From Beggiatoa leptomitoformis (lineage in GTDB: Bacteria > Pseudomonadota > Gammaproteobacteria > Beggiatoales > Beggiatoaceae), in NCBI RefSeq assembly GCF_001305575.3, contig NZ_CP012373.2, positions 1,550,001 to 1,614,000 on the forward strand: a stretch of 64,000 nucleotides of DNA. The letters run 5' to 3'. Below the pieces are notes generated by a model, which saw only the letters and a program-made list of their open reading frames with translations, did not search any database and was not told the origin of the DNA. The number at the start of each line of letters is the position of its first letter. Positions within the stretch are counted from its first letter, which is position 1. A program made the position numbers and the translations under genes. Below are positions 1 through 9,878 of this stretch, piece after piece.

Positions 1-974
1 CAGGTCAACCTCGAGTGCGTGAGCAAATGGAAATCTTTATTCCTGCTGCAAAAGCACGCGGTGAAGCCTTAGACCACGTCCTCATTTTTGGCCCGCCCGG
101 ACTTGGCAAAACCACCTTGTCACACATTATTGCCAATGAAATGGGTGTCAATCTGCGCCAAACGTCAGGACCTGTATTAGAAAAAGCGGGAGATTTAGCC
201 GCATTACTGACTAATCTCGAACCCAACGATGTCTTATTTATTGATGAAATTCATCGTTTAAGTCCTGTTGTGGAAGAAATTTTATATCCTGCGATGGAAG
301 ATTTTCAGCTAGATATTATTATTGGCGAAGGCCCTTCAGCCCGCTCGATTAAATTAGACTTGCCCCCGTTTACCCTTATCGGTGCGACAACACGAGCAGG
401 TTTACTAACCTCACCGTTGCGCGACCGTTTTGGCATTAGCCAACGCCTAGAGTTTTACAATAACGTTGATTTAGCTGCGATAGTAACCCGTGCAGCACAT
501 ATTTTAAACGTTACGATTGATGATGCTGGCGCGATGGAAATCGCTAAGCGCGCCCGTGGAACTCCCCGCATCGCCAACCGTTTATTACGTCGCGTGCGTG
601 ATTACGTGCAAGTAAAAGCCGATGGCAAAATTAACCAAGCTGTCGCCTATAAAGCACTCGATTTACTCAATGTAGATATTTATGGTTTAGACATGATGGA
701 TCGAAAATTGCTCCTTTCCATCATGCAAAAATTCGATGGCGGTCCTGTAGGCGTTGACACCCTTGCAGCAGCAATTGGTGACGAACGCGGAACGGTTGAA
801 GAAGTCATTGAACCTTATTTATTGCAACAAGGATTTATTATGCGCACGCCACGTGGGCGCGTTGTAACCCGTTTAACATGGCAACATTTTGGGCTAACAC
901 CACAAAACCCTATCGCACTGGATTTAATTGATAACAGTGCTGATTCCTCTCAACTCAAGACGAATACGCCTTGA
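1..974 (+). CDS. ruvB: Holliday junction DNA helicase RuvB (5' partial)
   Basis: RuvB is the AAA+ motor that drives branch migration of Holliday junctions together with RuvA. The frame is open to the left edge (G-Q-P-R precedes the first GTG), so the N-terminal end lies outside the window. Visible are the Walker A motif GPPGLGKTT, the Walker B motif FIDEIHRL, the sensor GATTRAG followed by the arginine-finger stretch SPLRDRFG, and a C-terminal winged-helix domain with [12 protein letters not shown]. The gene sits directly upstream of ybgC-tol-pal, as in many Gammaproteobacteria, where ruvC and ruvA normally precede it. Confidence 0.97.
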   Translation, partial: GQPRVREQMEIFIPAAKARGEALDHVLIFGPPGLGKTTLSHIIANEMGVNLRQTSGPVLEKAGDLAALLTNLEPNDVLFIDEIHRLSPVVEEILYPAMEDFQLDIIIGEGPSARSIKLDLPPFTLIGATTRAGLLTSPLRDRFGISQRLEFYNNVDLAAIVTRAAHILNVTIDDAGAMEIAKRARGTPRIANRLLRRVRDYVQVKADGKINQAVAYKALDLLNVDIYGLDMMDRKLLLSIMQKFDGGPVGVDTLAAAIGDERGTVEEVIEPYLLQQGFIMRTPRGRVVTRLTWQHFGLTPQNPIALDLIDNSADSSQLKTNTP

Positions 975-988
975 TTCACTGAATATTT

Positions 989-1396
989 ATGTCTAGTGAC
1001 TTTCACTTTTCCTTACGGGTTTATTACGAGGATACCGACCTTGCAGGTATCGTCTATTACGCTAATTACTTGAAATTTATGGAGCGCGCCCGTACTGAAT
1101 GGTTACGCACCGCAGGGTTTGAACAAAGCGAATTAAAAACACAACAGCAAATGGTTTTTGCAGTACGTCAATTAACCATTGATTATTTAAAACCCGCCGT
1201 TTTTGATGATTGGTTGACCGTAAGCGTGCAATTAGCGAAATGTGGTAAAGCCAGCTTAGTGCTGACACAAACTATTATGCGTAATAATGAGTTACTCTGT
1301 ACTGCAACCGTAAAATTAGCCTGTGTACATAGTATTACTTTACGTCCTTGTCCCTTTCCTATTCCTTTACTCGAAGAGTTGCAAAAGCATGGCTGA
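989..1396 (+). CDS. ybgC: Acyl-CoA thioesterase YbgC (tol-pal associated)
   Basis: This is a hot-dog fold thioesterase of 135 residues, the usual family length. The N-terminal signature YYEDTDLAGIVYYANYLKF holds the catalytic aspartate and the helix that follows it. The family hydrolyses short- or long-chain acyl-CoA or acyl-ACP and is nearly always the first gene of the tol-pal cluster. The stop codon lies inside the start of tolQ (8-base overlap), which implies translational coupling. The physiological substrate cannot be read from sequence. Confidence 0.94.
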   Translation: MSSDFHFSLRVYYEDTDLAGIVYYANYLKFMERARTEWLRTAGFEQSELKTQQQMVFAVRQLTIDYLKPAVFDDWLTVSVQLAKCGKASLVLTQTIMRNNELLCTATVKLACVHSITLRPCPFPIPLLEELQKHG

Positions 1397-2159
1397 CTTA
1401 TCGATTTTAAATTTAGTATTACAAGCCAGTTTATTGGTTCAACTGGTTATGGCATTATTGTTACTAACCTCTTTATATTCTTGGACATTAATTCTGGGTA
1501 AAGCACGGCAATTAAGCACATACCGCCGATTAGCAAATGAATTTGAAGATAATTTTTGGCGTGAAAAAGACTATGTCAGCTTATACAACCGTGTCACCAG
1601 TAGCCAAACACCCGCAGAAGGGATGGCGAGCATTTTTGTGTATGGCTATCGGGAATTTTTCCGTTTACGTAAACAACCTGCGATTACGCCAAGTGCGTTA
1701 GTAGAAGGTTCAGAGCGTGCTATGCGTGTTGCGATAAATAAAGAAGCCGATAACTTGGATGCCTATTTAACCCCACTAGCCACCATTGGTTCTGTAAGCC
1801 CTTATATTGGTTTATTTGGAACAGTTTGGGGCATTATGCACTCTTTTCATGCTTTAGGCGGTATGGAACAAGTGACACTTGCCATGGTTGCTCCCGGTAT
1901 TTCTGAAGCTCTGATTGCAACAGCCACAGGTTTATTTGCGGCTATTCCTGCCGTTATGGCATATAACCATTATGCAAATGAAGTTGACCGCTTAAATAAT
2001 CGGTATGACACTTTTTCAGAAGAGTTCACTAGCCTGCTACAACGCCAAGCTCATGCCGCCCCCGTTTCAGTTGTCAATCCCATCGTAGCACCTGCCCCTG
2101 TCGTGTCTGCGCCGATGGCAACTTATGCGGCGAGTAATCCTTTAATGGCAGAGGATTAA
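1389..2159 (+). CDS. tolQ: Tol-Pal system proton channel subunit TolQ
   Basis: TolQ is an inner-membrane MotA/ExbB-family protein that forms the proton channel energising TolA. The chosen ATG at 1389 overlaps the end of ybgC and gives 256 residues beginning MADLSILNLV. A longer in-frame extension upstream lies wholly inside ybgC and is not credible. Three hydrophobic segments are present, near residues 12-35, 135-160 and 170-195, including the conserved SPYIGLFGTVWGIMHSF region. The C-terminal tail is rich in Ala, Pro and Val and is somewhat longer than in E. coli. Confidence 0.95.
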   Translation: MADLSILNLVLQASLLVQLVMALLLLTSLYSWTLILGKARQLSTYRRLANEFEDNFWREKDYVSLYNRVTSSQTPAEGMASIFVYGYREFFRLRKQPAITPSALVEGSERAMRVAINKEADNLDAYLTPLATIGSVSPYIGLFGTVWGIMHSFHALGGMEQVTLAMVAPGISEALIATATGLFAAIPAVMAYNHYANEVDRLNNRYDTFSEEFTSLLQRQAHAAPVSVVNPIVAPAPVVSAPMATYAASNPLMAED

Positions 2160-2162
2160 TTT

Positions 2163-2594
2163 ATGTCACGCTTACGTCGTCGCAAACATCGCATGGCAGA
2201 AATGAATGTTGTACCCTACATCGATGTCATGTTGGTTTTGCTGATTATTTTTATGATTACCTCGCCGTTATTAACGCAAGGAGTCAATGTTAATTTACCC
2301 AAGGTAAATAAAGGGACACAAACTTTAGAGACCAGTCAGTTAGGTAGTATGGTTATCGTGTCAATTGACCCGCTTGGACAATTACATTTACAACAAGAAG
2401 ACGCGGTTATCAGCCAAGAAATCTTAGAAAGTCGTGTAGAATCATTAGTTGATTCGATTCGGCAAAAAGGTGAAAAGGCAAAAGTCTATGTGCGTGGTGA
2501 TGCAAATACGCAATACGGAAAGATTATTGATGTCATGGCAATGTTAAAAGCTAATGGTATTGAAGAAGTTAGTTTAGTAACCCAAAAGCAATGA
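2163..2594 (+). CDS. tolR: Tol-Pal system protein TolR
   Basis: TolR is an ExbD-family protein of 143 residues with a single N-terminal membrane anchor and a periplasmic domain. The transmembrane segment carries the essential aspartate (D21, in PYIDVMLVLLIIFMI), which forms the proton path with TolQ. The gene starts 3 bases after tolQ and ends 6 bases before tolA, as expected for one operon. Confidence 0.95.
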   Translation: MSRLRRRKHRMAEMNVVPYIDVMLVLLIIFMITSPLLTQGVNVNLPKVNKGTQTLETSQLGSMVIVSIDPLGQLHLQQEDAVISQEILESRVESLVDSIRQKGEKAKVYVRGDANTQYGKIIDVMAMLKANGIEEVSLVTQKQ

Positions 2595-2600
2595 CCCATT

Positions 2601-3749
2601 ATGGCAAATAAAACGGCTGACATTACAATTGCATCTTTCTTCTCAATTCTGGCGCATATCTTATTATTTTATGTGATATTTTTTGGAGCAAATTTCTTCA
2701 GTCAACCTACACTTGAAATTGTTTTACCACAAGCAACAATGGTCGATGAAGCAGTTTTTGAAACAACGTTAAAACAGATAAAACAAGCTGAAAGACAAAA
2801 AGAAATACAAGAAAAAATAGAGCAACAACAAACCCTATTAGCCGAAAGAGCTAAACAAGCCGAGGCAGAAGCCCTTGCTCAAGCACAAACCAAAGAGCAA
2901 GAGCGTTTAGAGGCTATTAAAGCGGCACAACAGGCTGAGGCGGAAAAATTAGCCCAGACTAAAGCGGAACAAGCTAAAGTCCAAGCCGAGCTAGAACAGC
3001 AAAAACTCGCGCAAGAAGAATTAGAAAAGAAACAAGAAGCTGAAGAACAAGCCCGCCAAGCACGAGAAGCAGCATTAACAGAAAAGCAGAAAATAGAAGC
3101 CATAGAACAGCAACGCCTGCAAGAATTACGCAAAGCGGTCGAAGATGAAAAACGGCTGAGAGCAGAAAAAATAAAAGAAGCGGCTCGCCTGAAAGCAGAA
3201 GCGGAAGAACGGCAGTTAGCAGAGAAAAAAGAGCGCGAACGCTTGGCAAAAGAAGCCAAAGAACAATTTTTAAAAGAAGAGCAGGAAAAGTTAGCCAAAG
3301 AAGAAAAGAAACGAAAAGAAAAAGAATTGGCTGAACGGAAAGACGCAGAGAAAAAACGCATTGCTAAAGAGATAGAAGAACAACGCAGACGAGAAATTCA
3401 GGAAGAATTAGCACAACAACGGGCTGAAGAAGCGCGTGCGGGACAAGATGCTGAAGCGAAAAGGATATTAGATAATAGGAAACAACAAGTTATTGCACTT
3501 CTTGCACAAAAAGTCCGCAGTTTATGGATAAGACCCGCTGGTGATAGCGTGGGGGATTTATCTTGTGATGTGTACGTTACATTAATGCCCGGTGGTGCGG
3601 TTGCTGATGCATCCGTAACACGGAGTAGCGGTAATATTGCATTTGATAACTCTGCTGAGCTTGCAACCCGTAGAGCCTCACCTTTACCAATACCCGATGA
3701 TTTATTTGATGAATTTAGAACCTTTACATTTAAATTCAAACCACAATGA
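2601..3749 (+). CDS. tolA: Cell envelope integrity protein TolA
   Basis: TolA spans the periplasm and links the TolQR motor to Pal and TolB. The 382 residues contain an N-terminal membrane helix (about 12-34), a very long Ala/Lys/Glu/Gln-rich helical domain (about 55-295) and a C-terminal globular TonB-like domain (about 300-382). The repetitive adenine-rich codons of the helix create long open frames on the opposite strand that are not genes. The stop codon overlaps the tolB start by four bases (ATGA). Confidence 0.95.
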   Translation: MANKTADITIASFFSILAHILLFYVIFFGANFFSQPTLEIVLPQATMVDEAVFETTLKQIKQAERQKEIQEKIEQQQTLLAERAKQAEAEALAQAQTKEQERLEAIKAAQQAEAEKLAQTKAEQAKVQAELEQQKLAQEELEKKQEAEEQARQAREAALTEKQKIEAIEQQRLQELRKAVEDEKRLRAEKIKEAARLKAEAEERQLAEKKERERLAKEAKEQFLKEEQEKLAKEEKKRKEKELAERKDAEKKRIAKEIEEQRRREIQEELAQQRAEEARAGQDAEAKRILDNRKQQVIALLAQKVRSLWIRPAGDSVGDLSCDVYVTLMPGGAVADASVTRSSGNIAFDNSAELATRRASPLPIPDDLFDEFRTFTFKFKPQ

Positions 3750-5038
3750 AGCAAACAAATATGCGTAACCTACTCTTAACCCTTTGTTTAGGAATGTTAG
3801 CTTGGACGCAGGTTGTTCGGGCGGATTTAGTGATTGATGTTGTTGGCGGACGACAAGGTGGACAACCCATTGCAATTGTCCCTTTTGGCGTTCAAGGCTC
3901 TGTTCCTATAGATATTGCTAGTATTATTACTAACGATTTGCAACGCACGGGTAAATTTGACCCCTTAGCCGCTGCGGGGATGCCTCAACAACCCATAGAA
4001 TTATCACAAGTAAATTTACCCAGTTGGCAAGCGACAGGTACGCCCCATTTAGTTATTGGACGTGTCTCTGGCAGTGCTACGGGTGGTTATACCATTGAGT
4101 TTCAACTGGTGGATATTTTTAAAGGCGGGCAAATGGTTGGTTTAAGCTATAACGCGACCAGCAGCACCTTGCGCCAAGTTGCCCATAAAATCAGCGATGT
4201 AATTTATCAAACATTGCTTGGAGAACGTGGAATTTTTAGCACGCGGATTGCCTATGTGACGGTACGACGCGGGATTAATACCAGTCAATATAAATTATAT
4301 GTTGCTGATGCGGACGGTGCGAATCCACAAATGATGTTGGATTCTAACGAGCCTGTATTCTCACCCGCATGGTCGCCTGATGGACAACGTATTGCCTACG
4401 TATCGTTAGAAGGTAAACAAGCAGGTGTTTATATTCAAGAGGTAAGCTCTGGACGACGTAGCCGTGTAGCGGCGTTTAAAGGTATCAATAGCGCGCCATC
4501 ATGGTCGCCTGATGGTACGCGGTTAGCCATGACATTATCACGAGATGGTAATCCTGAAATTTATGTTTTTAATTTGTCTAGTCGTTCTTTCACACGGATG
4601 ACAAATGACCCCGCCATTGATACTGAACCTGAATGGACACCAGATGGCAGTGCATTAATTTTTACCTCTGATAGAACAGGTGGTCCGCAGATTTATCGTA
4701 TGTCAGCGGGTGGTGGTGGTGCGCAACGCTTAACTTTTTCAGGCAATTACAATGCACGCCCGCGAGTGTCGCCAGATGGAACAAAATTGCTCACGTTACA
4801 TAATGGGGGACATGGCTATCAAATTGCTGTGATGGATTTAACGGGTGGGCAAATGACGGTTTTAAGTGATAGCTCATTAGATGAATCGCCCAGTTTTGCA
4901 CCCAATGGGAGTATGGTGATTTATGGCACAGGACGACAACTGGCAGCCGTCTCTATTGACGGACGGGTTCATCAACGGTTAGCGGTGCAAGCAGGAGATG
5001 AAGTGCGAGAGCCTGCGTGGTCACCCTTTTTAGATTAG
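3746..5038 (+). CDS. tolB: Tol-Pal system periplasmic beta-propeller TolB
   Basis: TolB is a 430-residue periplasmic protein that binds Pal and competes with its peptidoglycan binding. It has a signal peptide (about residues 8-26, ending near VVRA), an N-terminal alpha/beta domain, and a beta-propeller made of repeated WSPDG-type motifs ([38 protein letters not shown] and others). The start overlaps the tolA stop. Confidence 0.96.
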   Translation: MKQTNMRNLLLTLCLGMLAWTQVVRADLVIDVVGGRQGGQPIAIVPFGVQGSVPIDIASIITNDLQRTGKFDPLAAAGMPQQPIELSQVNLPSWQATGTPHLVIGRVSGSATGGYTIEFQLVDIFKGGQMVGLSYNATSSTLRQVAHKISDVIYQTLLGERGIFSTRIAYVTVRRGINTSQYKLYVADADGANPQMMLDSNEPVFSPAWSPDGQRIAYVSLEGKQAGVYIQEVSSGRRSRVAAFKGINSAPSWSPDGTRLAMTLSRDGNPEIYVFNLSSRSFTRMTNDPAIDTEPEWTPDGSALIFTSDRTGGPQIYRMSAGGGGAQRLTFSGNYNARPRVSPDGTKLLTLHNGGHGYQIAVMDLTGGQMTVLSDSSLDESPSFAPNGSMVIYGTGRQLAAVSIDGRVHQRLAVQAGDEVREPAWSPFLD

Positions 5039-5050
5039 TTTTTGATTTAT

Positions 5051-5076
5051 ATTACTGCCAATTTATTGGTAGTAAT
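5051..5076. terminator. Hairpin between tolB and pal
   Basis: An 11-base inverted repeat (ATTACTGCCAA / TTGGTAGTAAT, one G-T pair) with a 4-base loop lies 12 bases after the tolB stop. It lacks a run of T, so it may be an attenuator or an mRNA-processing site rather than a full terminator. Such a site would allow pal to be expressed at a different level from tolB. Confidence 0.4.
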
Positions 5077-5177
5077 AAATATTTACCATGAATACCCCAT
5101 TTTACAAATAGGTGTTGTTCGTGTTTTTGCTTTAAAATCCCTGTCAATTATTGCCCTGTTATTATGAGGAGTTTAGT

Positions 5178-5702
5178 ATGAAAAAATATTTGCGTTATTT
5201 AGCTGTATTAATGGCTGTTTTAGCTTTTGCAGGTTGTAGTTCTAAAGGGGGCGAAAAACCCGCTGAAATGAAACCCGAAGAAACCGTAACCCCACCACCA
5301 GTTCGTGACCCCATGACAACAGGTGTTGAGCAAGGTTCTGTCGATGGTAACAATATGTCTGGCGTAGCAGCCCCCGCTGACCGTATTGTATTTTTTGACT
5401 ATGACCGTAGCGATATCCGTCCTGAAGGTCGTAACCTGTTAGAAGAACATGCACGTTTCTTAAGCGCTAATCCTACAATGACCATTCGTTTAGAAGGTCA
5501 TGCTGATGAACGTGGTTCACGTGAATATAACTTAGCATTAGGTGAACGTCGTGCAGAATCCGTCAAACGGATGATGACCATTCTGGGCATTTCCGCCGAC
5601 CGTTTAACCACATTAAGTTATGGTGAAGAAAGACCTTTAGATTTAGGTAATGGCGAATCCTCTTGGCAACGTAACCGCCGTGTAGAATTAGTTTATCCTT
5701 AA
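5178..5702 (+). CDS. pal: Peptidoglycan-associated lipoprotein Pal
   Basis: Pal is an outer-membrane lipoprotein that anchors the envelope to peptidoglycan. The ATG at 5178 has a good ribosome site (ATGAGGAG) and gives 174 residues. The lipobox is LAFAGC. The OmpA-like C-terminal domain contains YDRSDIRPEG, the diaminopimelate-binding LEGHADERGSREYN and the LGERRAESVK helix. An upstream in-frame ATG is rejected because it would put nine extra residues before the signal peptide. Confidence 0.96.
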   Translation: MKKYLRYLAVLMAVLAFAGCSSKGGEKPAEMKPEETVTPPPVRDPMTTGVEQGSVDGNNMSGVAAPADRIVFFDYDRSDIRPEGRNLLEEHARFLSANPTMTIRLEGHADERGSREYNLALGERRAESVKRMMTILGISADRLTTLSYGEERPLDLGNGESSWQRNRRVELVYP

Positions 5703-5722
5703 ATTTTAAATAGTATTATCAC

Positions 5723-5760
5723 AGGTTTGTATGTGGATATTCCATGTACAAACCTTTTTT
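5723..5760 (+). terminator. Rho-independent terminator after pal
   Basis: AGGTTTGTA pairs with TACAAACCT. The stem extends inward through wobble pairs to about 15 base pairs with a 3-base loop, and T6 follows directly. It ends pal transcription, and cpoB starts about 25 bases downstream, so cpoB must rely on read-through or its own promoter. Confidence 0.85.
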
Positions 5761-5785
5761 CCTATATCCCTTCTTGGAGTCCATC

Positions 5786-6583
5786 ATGTCATTACATAAA
5801 CTCGCCGCGTTTTTGTGTCTAAGCGCGTGCGCTTTTCCGCTCATCGCACAAGAAGGCACGACTATTGGCAATCCATTATATGAGCAACAATATCAGCTCA
5901 TGCAACAAGTTGAACAGTTGCGTAAAACAGTTTTAGAACAAGATACAAAAATTTCCCAACAACAAACAGACTTACAACGATTACGTGGGGATAATGAAGT
6001 TTTAACTTATCAGATTGAGCAATTACGTAAACAACAACAAGATGCTTATGTTGATACGGATAAACGGTTAAAAGAGATTCAGCAACGACAAATCAGCTTG
6101 GCACAAACACCACCCCCACCTCCTATCAGTAGTGATGCCAGCACATCATCAATACCAACCAGTAATAATAGTGCAGCCGAAACCCCAGCTAGCACTACCA
6201 GTGAAAGTCAAGCCTACCAACAAGCATTTAATTTCATACAAGAAGCACACTACGACCAAGCCGCAAAAGCCTTTGAAAACTTTTTAAAACAATACCCACA
6301 AAGCCGCAATGCCGATAATGGTCAATATTGGATGGCAGAATCCTATTATGCACAAAAAAACTTTAATATTGCGTTAACAGCATTTAATGCACTACTTGAG
6401 AATTATCCAAACAGCACAAAACGCCCTCAAGCCTTGTTAAAAATTGGATATATTTATCATGAATTACATGATAAAGAAGCGGCAAAAGCCTTTTTAGAAA
6501 AAGTGTTAGATAATTATCCCGGAACATCAACAGCAAAACTGGCACAAGAACGGTTGCAAAAAATACGGCGGGAAGGGTTATAA
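5786..6583 (+). CDS. cpoB: Cell division coordinator CpoB (YbgF)
   Basis: This periplasmic protein coordinates Tol-Pal with septal peptidoglycan synthesis. The ATG at 5786, preceded by CTTGGAG, gives a signal peptide (FLCLSACAFPLIAQ), an N-terminal coiled coil for trimerisation (about residues 25-95), a Pro/Ser/Thr-rich linker (about 105-145) and C-terminal TPR repeats (about 150-265, for example YDQAAKAFENFLKQYP). An upstream in-frame start is rejected because it falls inside the terminator. The next gene, queC, starts 3 bases after its stop. Confidence 0.93.
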   Translation: MSLHKLAAFLCLSACAFPLIAQEGTTIGNPLYEQQYQLMQQVEQLRKTVLEQDTKISQQQTDLQRLRGDNEVLTYQIEQLRKQQQDAYVDTDKRLKEIQQRQISLAQTPPPPPISSDASTSSIPTSNNSAAETPASTTSESQAYQQAFNFIQEAHYDQAAKAFENFLKQYPQSRNADNGQYWMAESYYAQKNFNIALTAFNALLENYPNSTKRPQALLKIGYIYHELHDKEAAKAFLEKVLDNYPGTSTAKLAQERLQKIRREGL

Positions 6584-6586
6584 CGA

Positions 6587-7273
6587 ATGGGATATGCTAC
6601 CGAAAAAGCAGTGGTGTTGGTCTCTGGCGGATTAGATTCTGCAACCACACTCGCTATTGCAAAATCGCAAGGTTTTCAATGTTACGCGCTGAGTTTTGAT
6701 TATGGACAACGGCATCGGGTAGAATTAACCGCAGCCCAAGAAATTGCACAATGTCTAGGAGCATCTGCGCATAAAACCATTTGTTTAAACATGGATAGCA
6801 TTGGCGGGTCAGCGTTAACCGATGTGCATATTGCTGTCCCCATTACGGGTGTGACAGAACAAATCCCCGTCACGTATGTTCCTGCTAGAAATACAGTTTT
6901 TCTTTCATTAGCCTTGGGTTGGGCAGAAGTTCTACAAGCACACCATATTTTTATTGGCGTAAACGCCGTTGATTATTCTGGGTATCCTGATTGTCGTCCT
7001 GAATTTATTGCTGCATTTGAGAATTTAGCAAATCTAGCGACGAAAGCAGGTGTAGAAGGGCAACGAATGACAATTCATACACCATTGATTGATTTAACGA
7101 AAGCACAAATTATTCAAACAGGTTTAGCATTAGGCGTGGATTATGGGCGGACAATTTCTTGTTATCAACCCGCTGCTGCTGGTGAGGCTTGTGGCGTTTG
7201 TGATGCTTGTCGTTTGCGGGCTGAAGGGTTTAAACAAGCGGGCGTTTCTGACCCAACCCTTTATCAAACATAG
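6587..7273 (+). CDS. queC: 7-cyano-7-deazaguanine synthase QueC
   Basis: QueC converts 7-carboxy-7-deazaguanine to preQ0 with ATP and ammonia in queuosine biosynthesis. It has 228 residues, typical for the family. The N-terminal PP-loop is [11 protein letters not shown]. The C-terminal zinc site is built from cysteines in ISCYQP and [11 protein letters not shown]. Its position after cpoB matches many Gammaproteobacteria, where queE often lies between them; queE is absent here. Confidence 0.96.
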   Translation: MGYATEKAVVLVSGGLDSATTLAIAKSQGFQCYALSFDYGQRHRVELTAAQEIAQCLGASAHKTICLNMDSIGGSALTDVHIAVPITGVTEQIPVTYVPARNTVFLSLALGWAEVLQAHHIFIGVNAVDYSGYPDCRPEFIAAFENLANLATKAGVEGQRMTIHTPLIDLTKAQIIQTGLALGVDYGRTISCYQPAAAGEACGVCDACRLRAEGFKQAGVSDPTLYQT

Positions 7274-7297
7274 CGCAACCATTGTGCAAGGATAAGA

Positions 7298-7615
7298 ATG
7301 GATAATTATAAATTTGCTTATTTATTTAGCAGTCATGCCGAATTAATCGAGTTTTCTGCGTTGCAAAATTTGGATGATTTTGGCTATTTCAAATATAACA
7401 ATCAAATCCCCTTTTTCTATCAAGATGGGTCTCTTGCCTATGCCAGTGTAGCGGAGAAACTCGCGCAGGCTACGACAGTTAAACAAGAAAAATTAGATTT
7501 GTTTGATAATCTGATTATAGAAGTTTTCTTAGATGAAGCTTTATATATTAAGTTGTTACCCAATGAACATTTGTATCGTGTTGAATCATTGCGAATAGTA
7601 CCTACTCCTGTGTAA
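7298..7615 (+). CDS. Small hypothetical protein
   Basis: This 105-residue protein of unknown function is rich in Leu, Phe, Tyr and acidic residues. It has no signal peptide and no membrane segment. A clear ribosome site (AAGGATAAG) precedes the ATG. It lies between queC and a retropepsin-like gene on the same strand, but nothing in its sequence ties it to queuosine synthesis. It looks like a genuine soluble cytoplasmic protein. Confidence 0.65.
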   Translation: MDNYKFAYLFSSHAELIEFSALQNLDDFGYFKYNNQIPFFYQDGSLAYASVAEKLAQATTVKQEKLDLFDNLIIEVFLDEALYIKLLPNEHLYRVESLRIVPTPV

Positions 7616-7684
7616 TAATCCGCCCGTTATAGCGCGGTAAAACGTGTTCCTATCTCTCAAGTAGAAATTCACGAAGCGTTTATT

Positions 7685-8212
7685 ATGTCAAATGAAACAC
7701 CTAATCGTATTGGCACGGGCATGATTGCTGTTGCATGCCTGCTTAGTCTAGGGTTACTCACTCTTTTTTTTAATCACGTTTTAGAAAAACAGCATAATCC
7801 CAATCAGTCCGCGCAAGTTAATCATTATCAGGATGGTACAACTGAAGTTGTGTTGACACGCAATCAAAGTGGACATTACGTTACAACAGGTTCAATCAAT
7901 CACAAACCCGTTACTTTTCTTTTAGATACAGGGGCAACAATGGTTGCTATTCCTGAGAATATAGCAAATGAATTGGAGCTAAAACGTGGTGTACAAATAC
8001 AAGTTAATACTGCGAATGGCAATACGACCGCTTATGCAAGCCATTTAGAACAAATTGCCATTGGTGACATTGTGTTAGAAAATATTAACGCGAGTATTAA
8101 TCCACAATTAGAAGGCGATGTTTTGCTGGGAATGAGTTTTTTACGCCAAATAGAATTTACACAACGTGGTAACCAATTGATTTTACGCCAACATAAAACG
8201 GTAGAAAAGTGA
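7685..8212 (+). CDS. Membrane-anchored retropepsin-like aspartic protease (clan AA)
   Basis: The 175-residue protein has one N-terminal membrane helix (about 10-32, MIAVACLLSLGLLTLFF) followed by a single retropepsin-type domain. The catalytic motif is FLLDTGATMVAIP, with the second half of the fold around GDVLLGMSFLRQ. It matches the TIGR02281-type family of single-domain aspartic proteases, which would act as dimers outside the inner membrane. Targets are unknown. The stop overlaps the nadC start by one base (TGATG). Confidence 0.85.
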   Translation: MSNETPNRIGTGMIAVACLLSLGLLTLFFNHVLEKQHNPNQSAQVNHYQDGTTEVVLTRNQSGHYVTTGSINHKPVTFLLDTGATMVAIPENIANELELKRGVQIQVNTANGNTTAYASHLEQIAIGDIVLENINASINPQLEGDVLLGMSFLRQIEFTQRGNQLILRQHKTVEK

Positions 8213-9051
8213 TGACCCAATTAACGCTTCCCCCTGATATTGTTTCAACGGTTCGTATTGCACTTGCTGAAGATGTTGGCAGTGGCGATGTTACTGCACA
8301 TCTAATCGATGTACATGCCCAAGCTCGCGCGCAAGTCATTACTCGAGAATCCGCTGTTATCTGTGGCGTTGCTTGGTTTACCGAGGTTTTTCATCAGATA
8401 GATGCTCAGGTTGCGATTGAATGGCTAGTCCAAGATGGGGAGCATGTTGAACCCGACCAAGTTTTATGTCGTTTAACAGGTACAACCCGTGCATTATTGA
8501 CAGGTGAACGCACTGCTTTAAATTTTTTACAATTATTGTCAGGCACAGCCACACAAACGGCATTATATGTTGCCTCTATCCGTCATACAAAAGCCCAGAT
8601 TTTAGACACGCGCAAAACGATTCCTTGTTTACGAACCGCACAAAAATATGCAGTGCGATGTGGGGGGGGAACAAATCACCGTATGGGGTTGTATGATGCG
8701 TTTCTCATTAAAGAAAACCATATATTAGCCGCAGGTTCTATTCCGCAAGCCTTAGAAAATGCCCGACAATTAGGCAAGCATTTACCCATTGAAATTGAAG
8801 TGGAAAGTTTGCAAGAACTACGAATCGCATTAGACGCAGGAGCAACACGGATTTTATTAGATAACTTTAGCCTACCGATGTTCCGCGAAGCAGTGCAGAT
8901 AACGCAAGGATTAGCCAGTTTAGAAGCCTCTGGTGGTATTTCTTTAGAAACCCTAAAAACCATTGCAGAAACAGGGGTTGATTTTATTTCTATTGGTGGA
9001 TTAACTAAGCATGTTCAAGCCGTTGATTTATCCATGCGGATGGTAAATTAA
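8212..9051 (+). CDS. nadC: Nicotinate-nucleotide pyrophosphorylase NadC
   Basis: NadC (quinolinate phosphoribosyltransferase) makes nicotinate mononucleotide from quinolinate and PRPP in de novo NAD synthesis. It has 279 residues. Signatures are ERTALNFLQLLSGTAT, DTRKTIPCLR, the CGGGTNHRMGLYDAFLIKENH region and SGGISLETL near the C terminus. The ATG at 8212 is used. A GTG one codon upstream is possible, but ATG overlapping the preceding stop is more natural. Confidence 0.96.
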   Translation: MTQLTLPPDIVSTVRIALAEDVGSGDVTAHLIDVHAQARAQVITRESAVICGVAWFTEVFHQIDAQVAIEWLVQDGEHVEPDQVLCRLTGTTRALLTGERTALNFLQLLSGTATQTALYVASIRHTKAQILDTRKTIPCLRTAQKYAVRCGGGTNHRMGLYDAFLIKENHILAAGSIPQALENARQLGKHLPIEIEVESLQELRIALDAGATRILLDNFSLPMFREAVQITQGLASLEASGGISLETLKTIAETGVDFISIGGLTKHVQAVDLSMRMVN

Positions 9052-9154
9052 GATTTAGTTATAAACATAGCGAAGCGTTAATGATTTCGTTACAATGCGT
9101 TATTGTTAATAAAGATAAATAACTAAATTTTTCAATAGGTTCTTTGATTAAATC

Positions 9155-9871
9155 ATGATGCGTCGGTATAAAAAGCACTATTGGCTTGCACTGTTGAGCT
9201 GTTTAACGCCATTAACAAATGTATCGGCTGAGGTAGCTAACAAGAGCATTACAATTTATAAGTATCTTGACGAAAAAGGCGTGTTACATCTCAGTAATAA
9301 ACCACCTGCAACGACAGATGATAATGTTTTATATTCAAGAAGCTATAAAGTTGAGCCTCCATTAGCCAGTTCGGTTTATTTGCCCATTCCACAAGTTTTA
9401 TTATTACCTGAACGCTTTATCCCTGCAAAAACCGCTCGCTTACCCGCTTCCTCACCTGCTGGCACTGTCCGAAAAATGGACTATGACCCACTGATTCAAA
9501 GCGCGGCAGAAAGTAGTCGACTAGAAAAAGCCTTGCTTCATGCCGTTATTAAAGTAGAGTCCAATTACAACGCGCTGGCGGTTTCACCAAAAGGAGCAAC
9601 AGGTTTAATGCAATTAATGCCTGACACAGCAACACGTTTTGGAGTGGCTGACAGTACAAACCCGCAAGAAAACATACAAGCAGGTTCGCGTTATCTACGT
9701 TACCTGTTGGATTTATTTAATAACGATTTAAATCTTGCCTTAGCTGCCTACAACGCGGGAGAAGGGGCTGTCATGAAATACGGCAACACGATTCCCCCTT
9801 ATCCCGAAACACAAGATTATGTAACCAAAGTAACCAATTTATACCGTCAATATCTGCTAGCCAACTTATAA
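9155..9871 (+). CDS. Lytic transglycosylase with DUF4124 and SLT domains
   Basis: This secreted peptidoglycan lytic transglycosylase has 238 residues. It has a signal peptide (about 9-26), an N-terminal DUF4124-like segment (IYKYLDEKGVLHLSNKPP) and a C-terminal SLT domain. The SLT domain shows the catalytic glutamate in IKVESNYN, followed by GATGLMQLMPDTATRFGV and the closing LALAAYNAGEGAVMKYG. The family cleaves the MurNAc-GlcNAc bond with formation of 1,6-anhydroMurNAc. Confidence 0.92.
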   Translation: MMRRYKKHYWLALLSCLTPLTNVSAEVANKSITIYKYLDEKGVLHLSNKPPATTDDNVLYSRSYKVEPPLASSVYLPIPQVLLLPERFIPAKTARLPASSPAGTVRKMDYDPLIQSAAESSRLEKALLHAVIKVESNYNALAVSPKGATGLMQLMPDTATRFGVADSTNPQENIQAGSRYLRYLLDLFNNDLNLALAAYNAGEGAVMKYGNTIPPYPETQDYVTKVTNLYRQYLLANL

Positions 9872-9878
9872 ACAAGTA

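Noticed and set aside
2879-3361. Open frame on the minus strand opposite tolA
   Set aside because: It is the shadow of the Lys/Glu/Ala-rich coiled coil; its Ser/Phe/Arg/Cys composition is that of an antisense artefact.
5151-5177. Earlier start codon for pal
   Set aside because: It would put extra residues before the signal peptide; the later ATG has a strong ribosome site and an ideal lipoprotein signal.
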